This document shows, piece by piece, positions 1 to 9,216 of a stretch of 64,000 nucleotides of DNA. A program made the position numbers and the translations under genes. The notes beneath the pieces were generated by a model. That model saw nothing but the letters and a program-made list of their open reading frames with translations, made no database searches and was not told where the DNA came from. Within the stretch, counting starts at the first letter, position 1. Each line of letters starts with the position of its first letter. This DNA comes from Alphaproteobacteria bacterium. GTDB lineage: Bacteria > Myxococcota_A > UBA796 > UBA2385. The DNA lies in the NCBI GenBank assembly GCA_020632755.1, contig JACKEY010000004.1, positions 372,001 through 436,000 on the forward strand, in the 5' to 3' direction.

Positions 1-497
1 GCCAGCTCCAGGGCGGCGACGTTGTCGCGGGTGCAGGCCAGCGGTTCCTCGGCCCGGTCGATGGCGTAGACCTTGAGCGCTGGGCGGGCGTGGGCGAGGG
101 CGAGGCCGATGGCGCCGCTCCCGCACCCGACGTCGGCCACGAACAGCTCGGCGTCGGGCGAGGTGCGGGCGAGGATCGCGTCGACGAGGGTCTCCGTGTC
201 GGGGCGCGGCACGAGCACCCCGGGTCGGACGAGCAGATCGATCGCGTGGAAGCCCTTGGACCCCGTGATCCACGCCAGCGGCTCGCGTTCCCCGCGGCGG
301 GCCACCAGCGCGCGGACGGCGGTCAGCTCTTCTGGCGACAGCGGCTTGTCGAGCTGCAGGAACAGCCCGATCCGGTCCAAGCCCAGGGCATGGGCCGCCA
401 GCAGCTCGGCGTCCAGGCGCGGACTGTCGACGCCGCGCTGCTTCAGCCAGCCAGCGCTCTTCTCGAGCACCTCGGCCAGGGTCAGGGACTCGCTCAC
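1..497 (-). CDS. prmC: Peptide chain release factor N5-glutamine methyltransferase PrmC (5' part, runs off the window)
   Basis: PrmC (HemK) methylates the Gln of the GGQ motif in release factors RF1 and RF2, using S-adenosylmethionine in the cytoplasm. The visible 165 residues cover the helical N-terminal domain (about 1-75), the family signature with RPGVLVPRPDTE at 91-102, and SAM motif I (VADVGCGSGAIG, 120-131). The diagnostic NPPY motif would lie beyond the window edge and cannot be checked. The GTG start at 497 begins MSESLTLAEV; a GAGGAAG stretch lies rather far upstream (about 18 nt), so the ribosome site is not ideal. The next gene (706) is divergent. Confidence is high because of the PRPDTE signature together with motif I. 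Confidence 0.9.
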   Translation of the reverse strand, partial: MSESLTLAEVLEKSAGWLKQRGVDSPRLDAELLAAHALGLDRIGLFLQLDKPLSPEELTAVRALVARRGEREPLAWITGSKGFHAIDLLVRPGVLVPRPDTETLVDAILARTSPDAELFVADVGCGSGAIGLALAHARPALKVYAIDRAEEPLACTRDNVAALEL

Positions 498-597
498 GGG
501 CTGTCGCTCACTGGGCTTCCTCGGCGCCGTGGCTGTCAGGTGGCCGGCGGGCGGTTCCCGTAGCCTGTCAGGGGGTGGTCAAGCATCTTTCTTCAGA

Positions 598-616
598 GCG
601 GGTGTAAGGAACCCGC
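598..616. other. Short inverted repeat in the prmC/706 divergent intergenic region
   Basis: GCGGGT (598-603) pairs with ACCCGC (611-616) around a 7-nt loop. It lies in the roughly 200-base gap between the divergent prmC start and the small secreted protein gene. It could belong to a leader or an operator. No clear -10/-35 pair was recognised here. Confidence 0.25.
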
Positions 617-705
617 CCTGGGGTCCGTTGTCGGGGTGAACGAGGCCGGGACAACCCTTCACCCCCACTCCCTTCCACCCCCGCCTCGACCCCCAGGAGG
701 TCGCC

Positions 706-1032
706 ATGATGCGCCGCACCCTCGCCCGGACCATCTCCAGCAGCAAGCCCGCCACCGGTGCCCTGCGTCCCTTCCTCCTGGCCGTGTTCACCACCATCAC
801 CCTCCCCAACGTCAGCTGGGCCTGCGGGATGTACATCCCCGAGGAGATGGAACTGGTGGCCCAGCGGGTCGAGGTGGTCGCGCCCGACCAGGCCGAGGCC
901 GTCGCCGAGAACCTCGCCGCCGCCTTCGCCGCCATCGACGGCGTGCTGCCGGAAGAGGAGCTCGTGCTGGTCGAGGAGACCACCGCCGACGCCGAGCCCG
1001 TCGGCCAGCGGGACGGCAAGCCCCAGAGCTGA
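706..1032 (+). CDS. Small secreted protein with a CGMYIP motif, unknown function
   Basis: This 108-residue protein has an N-terminal export signal: basic residues at 3-4 and 8, then a hydrophobic stretch at about 21-36 ending VSWACG. The mature protein begins near the CGMYIPEE motif and is strongly acidic (repeated EE and AE), with a single Cys. An AGGAGG ribosome site at 695-700, five bases upstream of the ATG, fixes the start. It sits 54 nt before a multihaem cytochrome c gene on the same strand, so co-transcription and a shared periplasmic role are plausible. I do not recognise a family. The lone Cys could be a lipidation site or a metal/thioether ligand, but no canonical lipobox is visible. 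Confidence 0.7.
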   Translation: MMRRTLARTISSSKPATGALRPFLLAVFTTITLPNVSWACGMYIPEEMELVAQRVEVVAPDQAEAVAENLAAAFAAIDGVLPEEELVLVEETTADAEPVGQRDGKPQS

Positions 1033-1086
1033 GTCCGCGTCCCGGCCGGCGTGCACTACGCTGTCGACCCCACCCCGAGGTCCTCC

Positions 1087-2319
1087 ATGCGCCGTGCCCG
1101 CCGGTCCACCGCCTTCGGCACCGTCGGTCTGCTGAGTGGCCTGATCATGGTCTCTCTCTCCGCAGCCTCGGCCGGCACCGTCCCTTCCGGCGCGTCGACT
1201 CCCGTGCCGGGTCCGTCCCATCCGGGGGCGGCGGCGTCTTCCGACTCCCTGCATGCCGCCTGGCAGGCCGGCGGTTGCCCCCTCTGCCACGACGTCCCCG
1301 ACGTGGCCCCCGCCAGTCGGCAGGACTCCTGCACCGACTGCCACACGTGGATCCGCAAGGTGTCCGCGTCGCCGGCGGCCCGGGAGAAGGCCATGCAGGT
1401 CTTCCCCCTGTGGACCCGGTACGAGAAGAACGTCGCCAGCTACCTGCAGGTCCCGTCCCTGCAGGCGGCCATGGCCCGCCTCGATCCGGCCTGGGTCGAC
1501 GGCTACCTGCAGGACCCGCACGATCTGCGCCCCGGGCTGCCCGAGGGCATGCCGCGCTTCGCCCTGAGCGATGCCCAGCGCAAGGCGATCGTCGATGGCT
1601 TCGCCGCGGCGACGGCCAGCGTGCCGGCGACCCCAGCGCCCGACCCGGCGCGGCTGGCGGCCGGCGAGGCGCTGTTCACCGCCAAGGCCTGCGCGGGGTG
1701 CCACAGCCTGGGCTGGCGGCACAAGGAGACCGTGCTGCCGATGGCGCCCGACCTGGCCCACACCCGGGCGCGCATGGACAAGGACCACGTCGCCGCCTGG
1801 ATCCGCGACCCGAAGTCCCTGTCGGACCAGGCCACCATGCCCACCCTGCCGCTGACCGACGAAGAGGTGCTGGCCCTGCGAGACTACGTGCTGCTGGCCG
1901 ACATCGACGGCACGCCCACCAGTGCGATGCGCAGCGGGCTGCCGGCGCCGACCACCGAGCCCGTCGCCTGGGCCGATGTCGAGCGTGAGGTGTTCGGCAA
2001 GATCTGCGTGCACTGCCACATGGACCCCGCCCAGAACGAAGGCCGCGCCGGCCCCGGCAACGCCGGTGGGTTCGGCTGGGCGGCCACCGGCATCGAGCTG
2101 CAGACCTACGAAGGCGTGGTCTCCGTCGCCGATCGCATCCCCGACGCCCTGGCCCGCCGGCGCCACGAAGCCGCCCGCGACGACGTCGCGCCGGGCGAGC
2201 TCCCCGCCGCGCTGACCCGGCCCGAGCGCCCTGGCATGCCGCTGGGCCTGCCGCCGCTGTCCGACGAACAGACCGCGCTGGTGCTCGGCTGGATCGACCA
2301 GGGGATGCCGCGGGAGTGA
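1087..2319 (+). CDS. Secreted multihaem cytochrome c (four CxxCH sites)
   Basis: This 410-residue exported electron carrier starts with a signal peptide (MRRARR, then a hydrophobic segment to about residue 29). It has four haem c attachment motifs: CPLCH 64-68, CTDCH 82-86, CAGCH 202-206 and CVHCH 307-311. The third lies in a typical class I domain (about 190-285) with a likely axial Met in ATMPTLPLTDEE. The first two are tightly spaced, as in diheme cytochromes, and the fourth starts a C-terminal domain resembling PSD1/DUF1549-type cytochrome modules. The ATG at 1087 follows GAGG at 1077-1080; an upstream GTG at 1051 is less likely because it would bury the signal peptide. No oxidase or reductase partner is visible nearby, so the electron donor and acceptor are unknown. 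Confidence 0.85.
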   Translation: MRRARRSTAFGTVGLLSGLIMVSLSAASAGTVPSGASTPVPGPSHPGAAASSDSLHAAWQAGGCPLCHDVPDVAPASRQDSCTDCHTWIRKVSASPAAREKAMQVFPLWTRYEKNVASYLQVPSLQAAMARLDPAWVDGYLQDPHDLRPGLPEGMPRFALSDAQRKAIVDGFAAATASVPATPAPDPARLAAGEALFTAKACAGCHSLGWRHKETVLPMAPDLAHTRARMDKDHVAAWIRDPKSLSDQATMPTLPLTDEEVLALRDYVLLADIDGTPTSAMRSGLPAPTTEPVAWADVEREVFGKICVHCHMDPAQNEGRAGPGNAGGFGWAATGIELQTYEGVVSVADRIPDALARRRHEAARDDVAPGELPAALTRPERPGMPLGLPPLSDEQTALVLGWIDQGMPRE

Positions 2320-2340
2320 GCCCCAGGCCGCGGCTCTCTC
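2314..2340. terminator. Candidate bidirectional terminator hairpin at a convergent junction
   Basis: GAGTGAGCC (2314-2322) pairs with GGCTCTCTC (2332-2340) with one mismatch over nine bases. The left arm holds the TGA of the cytochrome gene. The right arm ends on the first two bases of the complement of the macroglobulin gene's TGA. There is no T-run, so intrinsic termination is uncertain. Confidence 0.35.
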
Positions 2341-4675
2341 AGCTCCCGCTCGCCCCCGCCACCGTCCACACGCCCTGCGGCGTGGCGAGCTCCAGGTCGG
2401 GCCGCAGCGGCAGTGTGACCTGCACCGCGGCAGCGTGCAGCGTGCCCTGCAGCGTCGGGACCACGGGGATGGTGGCCCGCCAGGACGTGGCGTCGCGCCC
2501 GGGCAGCGACAGCTCCAGCAGTCCGTCCTGGCTGTTCCATCCGGACAGGTCTCCGGCCGAGACCAGCGCGTCCAGGGCGTCGCCGTCGACCTGCACCCCC
2601 GCGGGCAGCGGCAGCTCGACGTCCAGCGCGGTGCGCGCGGGCGCGGCGATGGACAGCTGCAGGCCGGCCTTGCGGCCGACGCGCATGCCCGCGGGCAGGT
2701 CGAGCTCGACCTCGACGCCGGCAGCGGGATCGGCGTCCGGCCACGGCACCCAGCTCTGCAGGGCGAAGGAGAAGGCGAGCCCGGGCACGGCCGGCTCGGC
2801 GCGCACCGACCAGCGGTGCATGCCGCGGGCCGAGCCGCCCGCAGCGTCCAGGACGAGCAGCTCGCTGCGGCGGTCGCCCGTCAGCACGCCGCGGGTGACT
2901 TCCTCGCCGTCGCGGGAGACCACCACGGAGATCTCGTCGGGGAGGGGATCCCGCAGGAGCCGGGCCACCGCCTGGGTCGCGACCAGGTCGGTCTGGCCGT
3001 CGCCCCAGCCGAAGCCGGCGCGCCAGGCGCCCAGGACCCCGGCGGCCAGGTCGGCGGCCACCGCGGGCTCGCTGTCGGCCAGGACCAGCGCGGCCAGGGC
3101 GGTGCACTCGGCGCCGGTCGGCCGGCTGCCGTCGGGCCGGCGCGCGTCGGTCGGGACCGTCATGCGCTTGCTGCCGTCGTCGGCGTCGCTGATGGCGCCG
3201 CGGACCATGGCGCGCAGGGTCGCCTCCAGCCCGGGGCTGGCCGCGCCGCTGCGCAGGACCAGCGCCGCGGTGTACGGATCACGGATCTGGGCGGCCTGGC
3301 GCTCGAAGGCGGCGCCGGCGGCGATGCGCATCCGGTCGGCCCGGCGGTGACCGGCGTCGTCCGCGGCGGCGTCGCGCACCGCGGCGGTGGCCAGGGCCGT
3401 GGCCGCCAGCATGCGCTGCACCGTCCAGCCGCTGCCGTCCATCACGGTGCCGTCCGGGCGCTGCCCGCGGGCCAGCTGATCGGCCAGGCGGTCGCGCAGG
3501 CGGGCCAGGACCGGGGCATCCGGGTGCGCGGCGGCCCCCGGCAGCAGGATCATCGCCGTGGTCAGATCCGGGGCCCGGGCGTGCCGCAGCACCCGCTGGG
3601 TCGACACCTTGGTCATGTCGTCCAGCGCGTCCTGGCGGGCGTCGTCGACGGGCTCGCCCAGGGCCGCGAGCAGGTCCGGGGCGGCCCCGGACAGCAGCAG
3701 GCCGTAGGCATCGGTGGCGGGGCTGCCGCCACCGGCGGCCGTGCGGGCCAGCTCGCGTCGCAGCAGCGAGATCGCGCCCGGGCTCACGGCCACCCGCACG
3801 CGGGCGCTGTCGGGGTCCAGATCGCGGTCGCCCTCGAGCTCGAAGCTGCGCTCGGCCGCCAGGGTGCCGGTGCGCACCTGCTCGATGCGCTTGCCGGAGG
3901 GCTGGACCGGCAGGGTCCGGACCACGGCGTCCGCGTCGCCCAGGGCGAGGGAGACCTTCAGCTCGCCGGCCCGCGGGGCGGAGAGCGGCACGGGCAGCAC
4001 CCGGCTGCCGCCGGCGGGGATGCTGACGGGACCGGACCAGTGCGCGTCCGTGGCCCCCGTGATGTCGACGTCGAGGGTGCCGGACCAGGCGGCTTCGGTC
4101 GTGTTCACCACCTGCAGCGGCAGCACGATCCGGTCGCCGGCGACCAGGAAGGGCGGCAACACGGGCTCGACGTAGACGGGAAGGGTGCCGCGGAAGGTCG
4201 TCAGGTCCCCGGCCTGGTGGCCCTGGCGATCATGGGCCAGCGCCAGCACCCGCCAGTCGGTCAGGCGGTCAGGGACCACGACGGGCACGTCGGCGCGGCC
4301 CTGCTGGTCGGTCACGACCACCGGCTCGAACAGGAAGGTCTCGGGGAACCAGGAGCGCGTCGGGGCCTGGGCGCTCTCGCCGTCGTCGGTCGGCTTCTTG
4401 GCGACCTCCTCGGGCTCGGGGGCGCCTTCGCCGCCGCCCCAGCCGTCTTCGTCGTCGGCCAGGGTCGCCTTGTCCTTGCCCATGCCGCCGCGCATGTTCG
4501 CTTCGCGCTTGGCCCCGCCGGACGGAGCGGGCGCCATCGGCGCGCTCTGGGCCAGCTCCTCCTCGGAGTAGTCCTGCTCGACGCTGGCCGGGGCGGCATC
4601 GCCGGCCTCGTAGGCGCCGCCGCAGCCCGCCAGCAGCAGGGCGATCAGGCTGCTCGCTCGTGCATCGCGCATCAT
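2339..4675 (-). CDS. Alpha-2-macroglobulin-like lipoprotein, C-terminal half of a split macroglobulin
   Basis: A 778-residue protein with a lipoprotein signal (LIALLLAGC near residue 18) followed by a Gly/Glu/Lys-rich linker. It then has the classic A2M segment RSWFPETFLFEP followed by PDRLTDWRVLALAHD, and then the alpha/alpha-toroid region. Bacterial A2Ms are periplasmic protease traps or cell-wall guardians. The usual thioester CxEQ motif is absent; besides the lipobox the only Cys seen is in AECTALA, so covalent trapping is unlikely. The ATG overlaps the stop of the upstream half by 4 nt (ATGA) behind a GAGGAGG site, so the two halves should be made together. Membrane anchors on both halves (a lipid here, a TM helix upstream) suggest assembly at the envelope. 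Confidence 0.8.
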   Translation of the reverse strand: MMRDARASSLIALLLAGCGGAYEAGDAAPASVEQDYSEEELAQSAPMAPAPSGGAKREANMRGGMGKDKATLADDEDGWGGGEGAPEPEEVAKKPTDDGESAQAPTRSWFPETFLFEPVVVTDQQGRADVPVVVPDRLTDWRVLALAHDRQGHQAGDLTTFRGTLPVYVEPVLPPFLVAGDRIVLPLQVVNTTEAAWSGTLDVDITGATDAHWSGPVSIPAGGSRVLPVPLSAPRAGELKVSLALGDADAVVRTLPVQPSGKRIEQVRTGTLAAERSFELEGDRDLDPDSARVRVAVSPGAISLLRRELARTAAGGGSPATDAYGLLLSGAAPDLLAALGEPVDDARQDALDDMTKVSTQRVLRHARAPDLTTAMILLPGAAAHPDAPVLARLRDRLADQLARGQRPDGTVMDGSGWTVQRMLAATALATAAVRDAAADDAGHRRADRMRIAAGAAFERQAAQIRDPYTAALVLRSGAASPGLEATLRAMVRGAISDADDGSKRMTVPTDARRPDGSRPTGAECTALAALVLADSEPAVAADLAAGVLGAWRAGFGWGDGQTDLVATQAVARLLRDPLPDEISVVVSRDGEEVTRGVLTGDRRSELLVLDAAGGSARGMHRWSVRAEPAVPGLAFSFALQSWVPWPDADPAAGVEVELDLPAGMRVGRKAGLQLSIAAPARTALDVELPLPAGVQVDGDALDALVSAGDLSGWNSQDGLLELSLPGRDATSWRATIPVVPTLQGTLHAAAVQVTLPLRPDLELATPQGVWTVAGASGS

Positions 4676-7600
4676 CGGGGCTCCTCCTCGCGCACCCAGG
4701 GCATCCAGGGGTCGATGTCCTCGGGCAGGTGGGTGCCGTCGATGACGACGGCGCGGGGATCGGTCAGGGCCAGCAGATCGTCGGGCAGCCAGTGGAGCCG
4801 CAGCTGCCGGCCGTAGGCGTCGGAGATCTCCTCGCCGCGTGCCTCGCAGGCCTTGCGCGCCTCGGCCCACAGCTTCGCCATGGTCTCGTTGTCGATCTCC
4901 TCGCCCTCGCCGGCGGCCTCCTCCCAGGCCCGCACCTGGCCGTGCAGCTCGGCGAGCACGACGTAGAACCGGTCGGAGATGACGGAGACCGCGTCGAAGT
5001 CGGTCTCGCCGGACACGTACAGGTAGCGGTCGGTGTCGGCGGGCTCGGGCACGGCGTCGACGCGCAGGACCGTGGCGGCCGCGGCGTTCTCGCCCTGGAT
5101 CCGGCCGAGGGAGAGGGCCTGGCCGTCGAGCACGCCGAAGGCGGGCTGGCCGGTGGGCACCTCGTCGCGGAGCACGCTGAGGGTCTCGGGACCGGGGAGG
5201 GGGACCAGCTGGCCCAGGCTCTGATCGACGCCGACGAGGGCGACCGCTGCGGGGGCGCCGACGCCGCCCTGGCGGGTCTGGAGGGTGACGGTCGCGGTGT
5301 CGCCGGGGGCGTAGGTGCTCTGGTCGCTGCCGACGTCGACGGTCAGCTCGCCCTGGGGACGCACGAAGGCGCGGGCGACGGCGCCGTTCCACTCGACGCT
5401 CCACCAGCCGGGCTGCTCGTCCTTCAGCTCGAACCGGGCGCTGCGGTCCTTCTCGTCGACCTCGGCCTTGATGGTCTTGCCGCTCTGGTGGCGCAGGAAC
5501 AGCTTCTCCGGCAGCTCGCCCACGAACTCGGGGCCGCGCAGCAGGGTGACGGTGACGGCTTCGCCCGGCGCCGGCAGGATCGGGTCCATCCGCAGGCGGA
5601 TCGGCGGCACGGTGCCCTGGGACAGGACCAGCGTGGTCGCGCCCAGGGCCTCGCCGTCGGCCACGGCCGACACGGCGAGCTCGTAGCCGGTGACCACGGT
5701 GGGCTCGGCGCGGCCGACCGACAAACGCGGCGCGGGCGAGGCGCTCAGGAAGGCGAAGCCCAGCTCGCGGCTGTCGGCGACCCGCTGCCCCGTGGGGTCG
5801 GAGAAGGACTGCTCGATGCAGCGGACCACCGACGCGGGCACGGCGGTGGGCTCGCCGTCGATGAACCGGATGCGGGCGCGCTTCTCGCCGGCTTCGCGGG
5901 TCCACTGGAGCACGCGGGGCAGGGCGGCCGAGGGCACGTCGTCGGGCAGGCAGGCGCGGGCCGCGGCGACCTGGGGGCGCAGGGCAGAGGCCAGGTCCTC
6001 GGCTCCGCCAGGCCAGACCTGGGTGCGCAGCGACAGGTCGGGCAGATCCTGATCGGTCAGGCGGATGCGCGCGGTCAGCAGGCGCTCGTCGTCGGGGGTC
6101 AGCGTCGAGGGCAGGGCGTCGGCCAGGCAGCGATCGACCGGCACGGGGCGGGGGAGGGGGATGACCCGGCCGCTGGCCTCGACGCGCAGGGGCAGCTCGA
6201 CGATCTCGTCGCCGTCGACGAACCGGGCGCAGGACTCCATGCGGGTGGCCGCGAGATCCAAGGCGCGCTGGTCGGCGAGGGAGACGCGGCCCCCGCCGAT
6301 GTCGCCCAGGTTGCTGCCCAGGTTGTCGACGACGCCGTCGATGCGGGCGGCCGGCTGGCGCGGCGGCGGGCGCACGGGCGGGGCCGGCACGACGACGCTG
6401 ACGGGCGGGCCCGGGTCGAGCTGCAGGGCAGCGACGCCTTCGGCGTCGGTCTTCACGGTCTCGCCCGGGTCGCCCGGGTCCCAGGCGCGGGCGACGACCA
6501 GCTCGCTGTCGCGCAGCGGGCGGCCGTCGGCGGTGGTGGCCCGCAGGTAGACGCGGTTGTTGAAGCCCTGGACCAGCCCGTCGCCGAGCTCGGTGACGGC
6601 CTGGACGGCGATGGGGTCTTCGGAGAGCAGCACGCTGGCGGCGCCGGTGACCATGTCGCCGGCCGGGTCGATGGCTTCGATGCGGGCGAACAGGGTGGCC
6701 TGACCGAGCAGGTCCGAGGGCACGTCCGGCAGGGTCATGCTGAACCGGCCGCTGCGATCGGTCCGGGCGGTGGCGGGCAGCGCGCCTTCGCTCCAGGCGG
6801 TCGGCATGGGCCAGGTACCGCTGCTGCTCCAGGTCAGGCGCAGGTCCGCATCCGCGACCGGGGCGCCCGAGCTGTAGGTGACCTTGCCGGCGAGCTCGGG
6901 GCGGTCGCCGGCGCCGTACCAGGGCGAACGGGCGGCGGCCTCGACCTGGAAGCGCGGCAGGGTGAAGGGCTCGACGGTGACGACGGTCTGGCCGCGGTCC
7001 TCGCCGCTCTCCCAGGCGATGGTCCAGGCGCCGGTCGGGGCCTGGCCGTCCAGCGGCAGGCTGCCGGCGATCACGCCCCAGTCGTCGGCGACGACGTGTT
7101 CTTCGAGCACGACGGTGCCTTCCGGGTCGGTGACCACCCAGGTGCCCGGCCGCCCGGCGATGGGTGCGAGGTCGGCAGCCCGCACGGCCACGGCCCGGAA
7201 CAGCATCTCGTTGCCCGGCTCGTAGAGGGGCCGGTCGCTGAGCACGTGGACCCGCGCGGGGGCGTAGACGGGCAGGTCGACCTCGACCACCGCGTCGCCG
7301 ACCCGGCCGTGGGTCGTGGCCCGCAGGGTGTAGTCGCCGTCCGGTAGGCCCTCGGGGAGCATGATCTCGGCGGTCTTGCTCTTGCGGTAGCTGCCCGACC
7401 AGCGCTTGCGCGGCGCCAGGGCCGTGACCTCGCCCTCGGCGTCGACCAGCTCGAGCTGGACCTTGCCGGGCGACACCTCGGCCACCCAGGCCCGATCGGC
7501 CTGGTCGGGGGTGTAGCGCCCCGCGCTGCCGACGTTCACGGTGCCCCAGCTGCCGCGTCGCAGCCCACTGGTCTCGACCCAGGCGATGGGGGCCGGGCGA

Positions 7601-7761
7601 CCGGCCGGGCACTGGTCGACGTTCATGCCGAACCGCACCCAGGCGGGCACGCACACGAAGAAGGACGCGACGCCGACGTTGAACAGGATGACGACGGCGC
7701 CGGCCGACAACAGCAGCTTCTTGAGGGGGAAGCCGGACGACGGGGTCGCGGACTTGGACAA
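4672..7761 (-). CDS. Alpha-2-macroglobulin-like protein, N-terminal (MG domain) half
   Basis: A 1029-residue protein with one N-terminal TM helix (about 14-37, LLLSAGAVVILFNVG) and a large periplasmic part. It shows the MG2 hallmark DRPLYEPGNEMLF near residue 187, several Ig-like MG modules (TDRSGRFSMTLPD) and a C-terminal segment of the pre-bait/MG type (LTVDVGSDQSTYAPGDTATV). It lacks the A2M/TED half, which is encoded by the overlapping downstream gene. The start is TTG (MSKSATPSSG), preceded by GGAG at a good distance; no ATG or GTG fits better. The two genes together equal the length of an ordinary bacterial A2M (about 1800 residues), which suggests fission of one ancestral gene. Confidence 0.8.
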   Translation of the reverse strand: MSKSATPSSGFPLKKLLLSAGAVVILFNVGVASFFVCVPAWVRFGMNVDQCPAGRPAPIAWVETSGLRRGSWGTVNVGSAGRYTPDQADRAWVAEVSPGKVQLELVDAEGEVTALAPRKRWSGSYRKSKTAEIMLPEGLPDGDYTLRATTHGRVGDAVVEVDLPVYAPARVHVLSDRPLYEPGNEMLFRAVAVRAADLAPIAGRPGTWVVTDPEGTVVLEEHVVADDWGVIAGSLPLDGQAPTGAWTIAWESGEDRGQTVVTVEPFTLPRFQVEAAARSPWYGAGDRPELAGKVTYSSGAPVADADLRLTWSSSGTWPMPTAWSEGALPATARTDRSGRFSMTLPDVPSDLLGQATLFARIEAIDPAGDMVTGAASVLLSEDPIAVQAVTELGDGLVQGFNNRVYLRATTADGRPLRDSELVVARAWDPGDPGETVKTDAEGVAALQLDPGPPVSVVVPAPPVRPPPRQPAARIDGVVDNLGSNLGDIGGGRVSLADQRALDLAATRMESCARFVDGDEIVELPLRVEASGRVIPLPRPVPVDRCLADALPSTLTPDDERLLTARIRLTDQDLPDLSLRTQVWPGGAEDLASALRPQVAAARACLPDDVPSAALPRVLQWTREAGEKRARIRFIDGEPTAVPASVVRCIEQSFSDPTGQRVADSRELGFAFLSASPAPRLSVGRAEPTVVTGYELAVSAVADGEALGATTLVLSQGTVPPIRLRMDPILPAPGEAVTVTLLRGPEFVGELPEKLFLRHQSGKTIKAEVDEKDRSARFELKDEQPGWWSVEWNGAVARAFVRPQGELTVDVGSDQSTYAPGDTATVTLQTRQGGVGAPAAVALVGVDQSLGQLVPLPGPETLSVLRDEVPTGQPAFGVLDGQALSLGRIQGENAAAATVLRVDAVPEPADTDRYLYVSGETDFDAVSVISDRFYVVLAELHGQVRAWEEAAGEGEEIDNETMAKLWAEARKACEARGEEISDAYGRQLRLHWLPDDLLALTDPRAVVIDGTHLPEDIDPWMPWVREEEPR

Positions 7762-7827
7762 GCCGGGCTCCGGGGCTGCGCGACGGGGGAGGAGCGGGAC
7801 CGTTCAACGAAGCAGCGCGCCGCGACC

Positions 7828-9216
7828 TTACACCTGGGCGGAATCCCCCAGTGCGGTGCGCACCCGGGTCGCCACGGCCAGGGCCACGCGGGCGCAGTCG
7901 CGGACGCCCGGTCCGTCGAGGTGACTGCCCGCCAGGAACAGGCCGGGGTGCCGCTGGCCCACGCTGCGCGCCACCGCCACCCGGCGCCCGTGACCGACGG
8001 TGTACTGCGGGATGGCGCGGGCGTGCCGGGTCAGGTGGGCCAGGGTGGGCTGGCCCGTCGGGGCGCCCAGGAAGGCGGCGTGGGCGGCGTGGGCCCGGCC
8101 GAGCAGGGCCTGGTCGTCCAGGTCCAGCGCCCCGGGATCGGGGGTGCCGCCGATGAGCGTGCGCAGCTGGAGCTCGCCCGGGGCGGCGTGGTCGGGGAAG
8201 GTCGCGCTCACGAAGACGGTGCCGAGCACCGGGACCTCGTCGCGGCTGTCACCGGCGACCAGCACGCCGAAGCCGTCGGGGGGCGTGGGGAAGGCGTCGG
8301 CCGCCCAGGCGACGGTGGCGACGGCGATCGGCGCGTAGGGGATCTCGTCCAGGGCGCGCGCGGCGGCCGGGTCCAGCCCGCGCAGGGCGGCCGCCTGGGC
8401 GAAGGCCGGGCTGGTGAGCACGACGGCATCGGCGTCCCAGGCCGCGTCCTGGCAGTGCACGACGAAGCCGTCGCCCTTGCGTTCGACGGCGGTCACGCGC
8501 TGCCCGAGCTGCAGGCAGCCGGCGGGCAGGCGTGCAGCCAGGGCCCGGGTCAGCGCGCCAGCCCCGTCGCGCACGGTCTGCATCTGCGGGCGTGGACCGC
8601 CGTCGCGGGACCGGATGGCGCCGACCAACAGGCTGCGGTGGTCGCGCTCCAGCTCCGCGAGCTTGGGGAAGGCCGCGGCGACCGACAGCTGGCGGGGGTC
8701 CGCCCCGTAGATGCCGGCCACCATCGGCGCGACCAGGGCGTCCACCACGCCGGGGCCCAGGCGCCGGGCCGCGAACGCCGCGACGGTCTCGTCCACGTCC
8801 GCAGCCCCTCGGGCCGCGGGGCCCCGGCCGACGAAGGGCTCGCCCAGCAGCCGCAGCTTCGCGCCGCCGGACAGCAGCCGGGTGCCGAGCAGCGACGGGG
8901 GCGCGGCCGGGACCGGGTGTTTCTCGCCCCTGCGCCAGATCCAGCGGGCCTTGGCCGCCGGGCTGGCCTGCAGCACGTCATCGCGAAGGCCGGCCAGCGA
9001 GATCAGCCGGTCCAGGGCGGGCTCGCCGCTCAGCCAGGAGCTGGGTCCGGTCTCGATCAGCCGCCCGTCCCGGCGCTCGCTCCACGCCACTCCGCCCGGC
9101 CGGTCGGCGGCCTCGAGCACGGTCACGTCCAGCGGCGGGCCCTCCTGCGCGTCGCCGACCAGGAAGGTGGCGACCGCCAGGCCGCTGATGCCGGCGCCGA
9201 CGACGACGACCTTCAC
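7828..9216 (-). CDS. hemY: Protoporphyrinogen (or coproporphyrinogen III) oxidase, HemY type
   Basis: This FAD-dependent enzyme of late haem synthesis has 462 residues, typical for HemY. The dinucleotide-binding motif is at the very N-terminus (VVVVGAGISGLA, 3-14). It is followed by the second motif region (TVLEAADRPGGVAWSE) and the family signature VDALVAPMVAGIYGADPRQLSV. The C-terminal FAD contact resembles GLFLAGSHLDGPGVRDCARVALA. The GTG start overlaps the stop of the ferrochelatase-like gene by 4 nt (GTGA) and has a GGAGGAG site directly before it. It is the last gene of the hemE - hemH-like - hemY operon. Whether the substrate is protoporphyrinogen or coproporphyrinogen cannot be decided by eye. 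Confidence 0.9.
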   Translation of the reverse strand: MKVVVVGAGISGLAVATFLVGDAQEGPPLDVTVLEAADRPGGVAWSERRDGRLIETGPSSWLSGEPALDRLISLAGLRDDVLQASPAAKARWIWRRGEKHPVPAAPPSLLGTRLLSGGAKLRLLGEPFVGRGPAARGAADVDETVAAFAARRLGPGVVDALVAPMVAGIYGADPRQLSVAAAFPKLAELERDHRSLLVGAIRSRDGGPRPQMQTVRDGAGALTRALAARLPAGCLQLGQRVTAVERKGDGFVVHCQDAAWDADAVVLTSPAFAQAAALRGLDPAAARALDEIPYAPIAVATVAWAADAFPTPPDGFGVLVAGDSRDEVPVLGTVFVSATFPDHAAPGELQLRTLIGGTPDPGALDLDDQALLGRAHAAHAAFLGAPTGQPTLAHLTRHARAIPQYTVGHGRRVAVARSVGQRHPGLFLAGSHLDGPGVRDCARVALAVATRVRTALGDSAQV

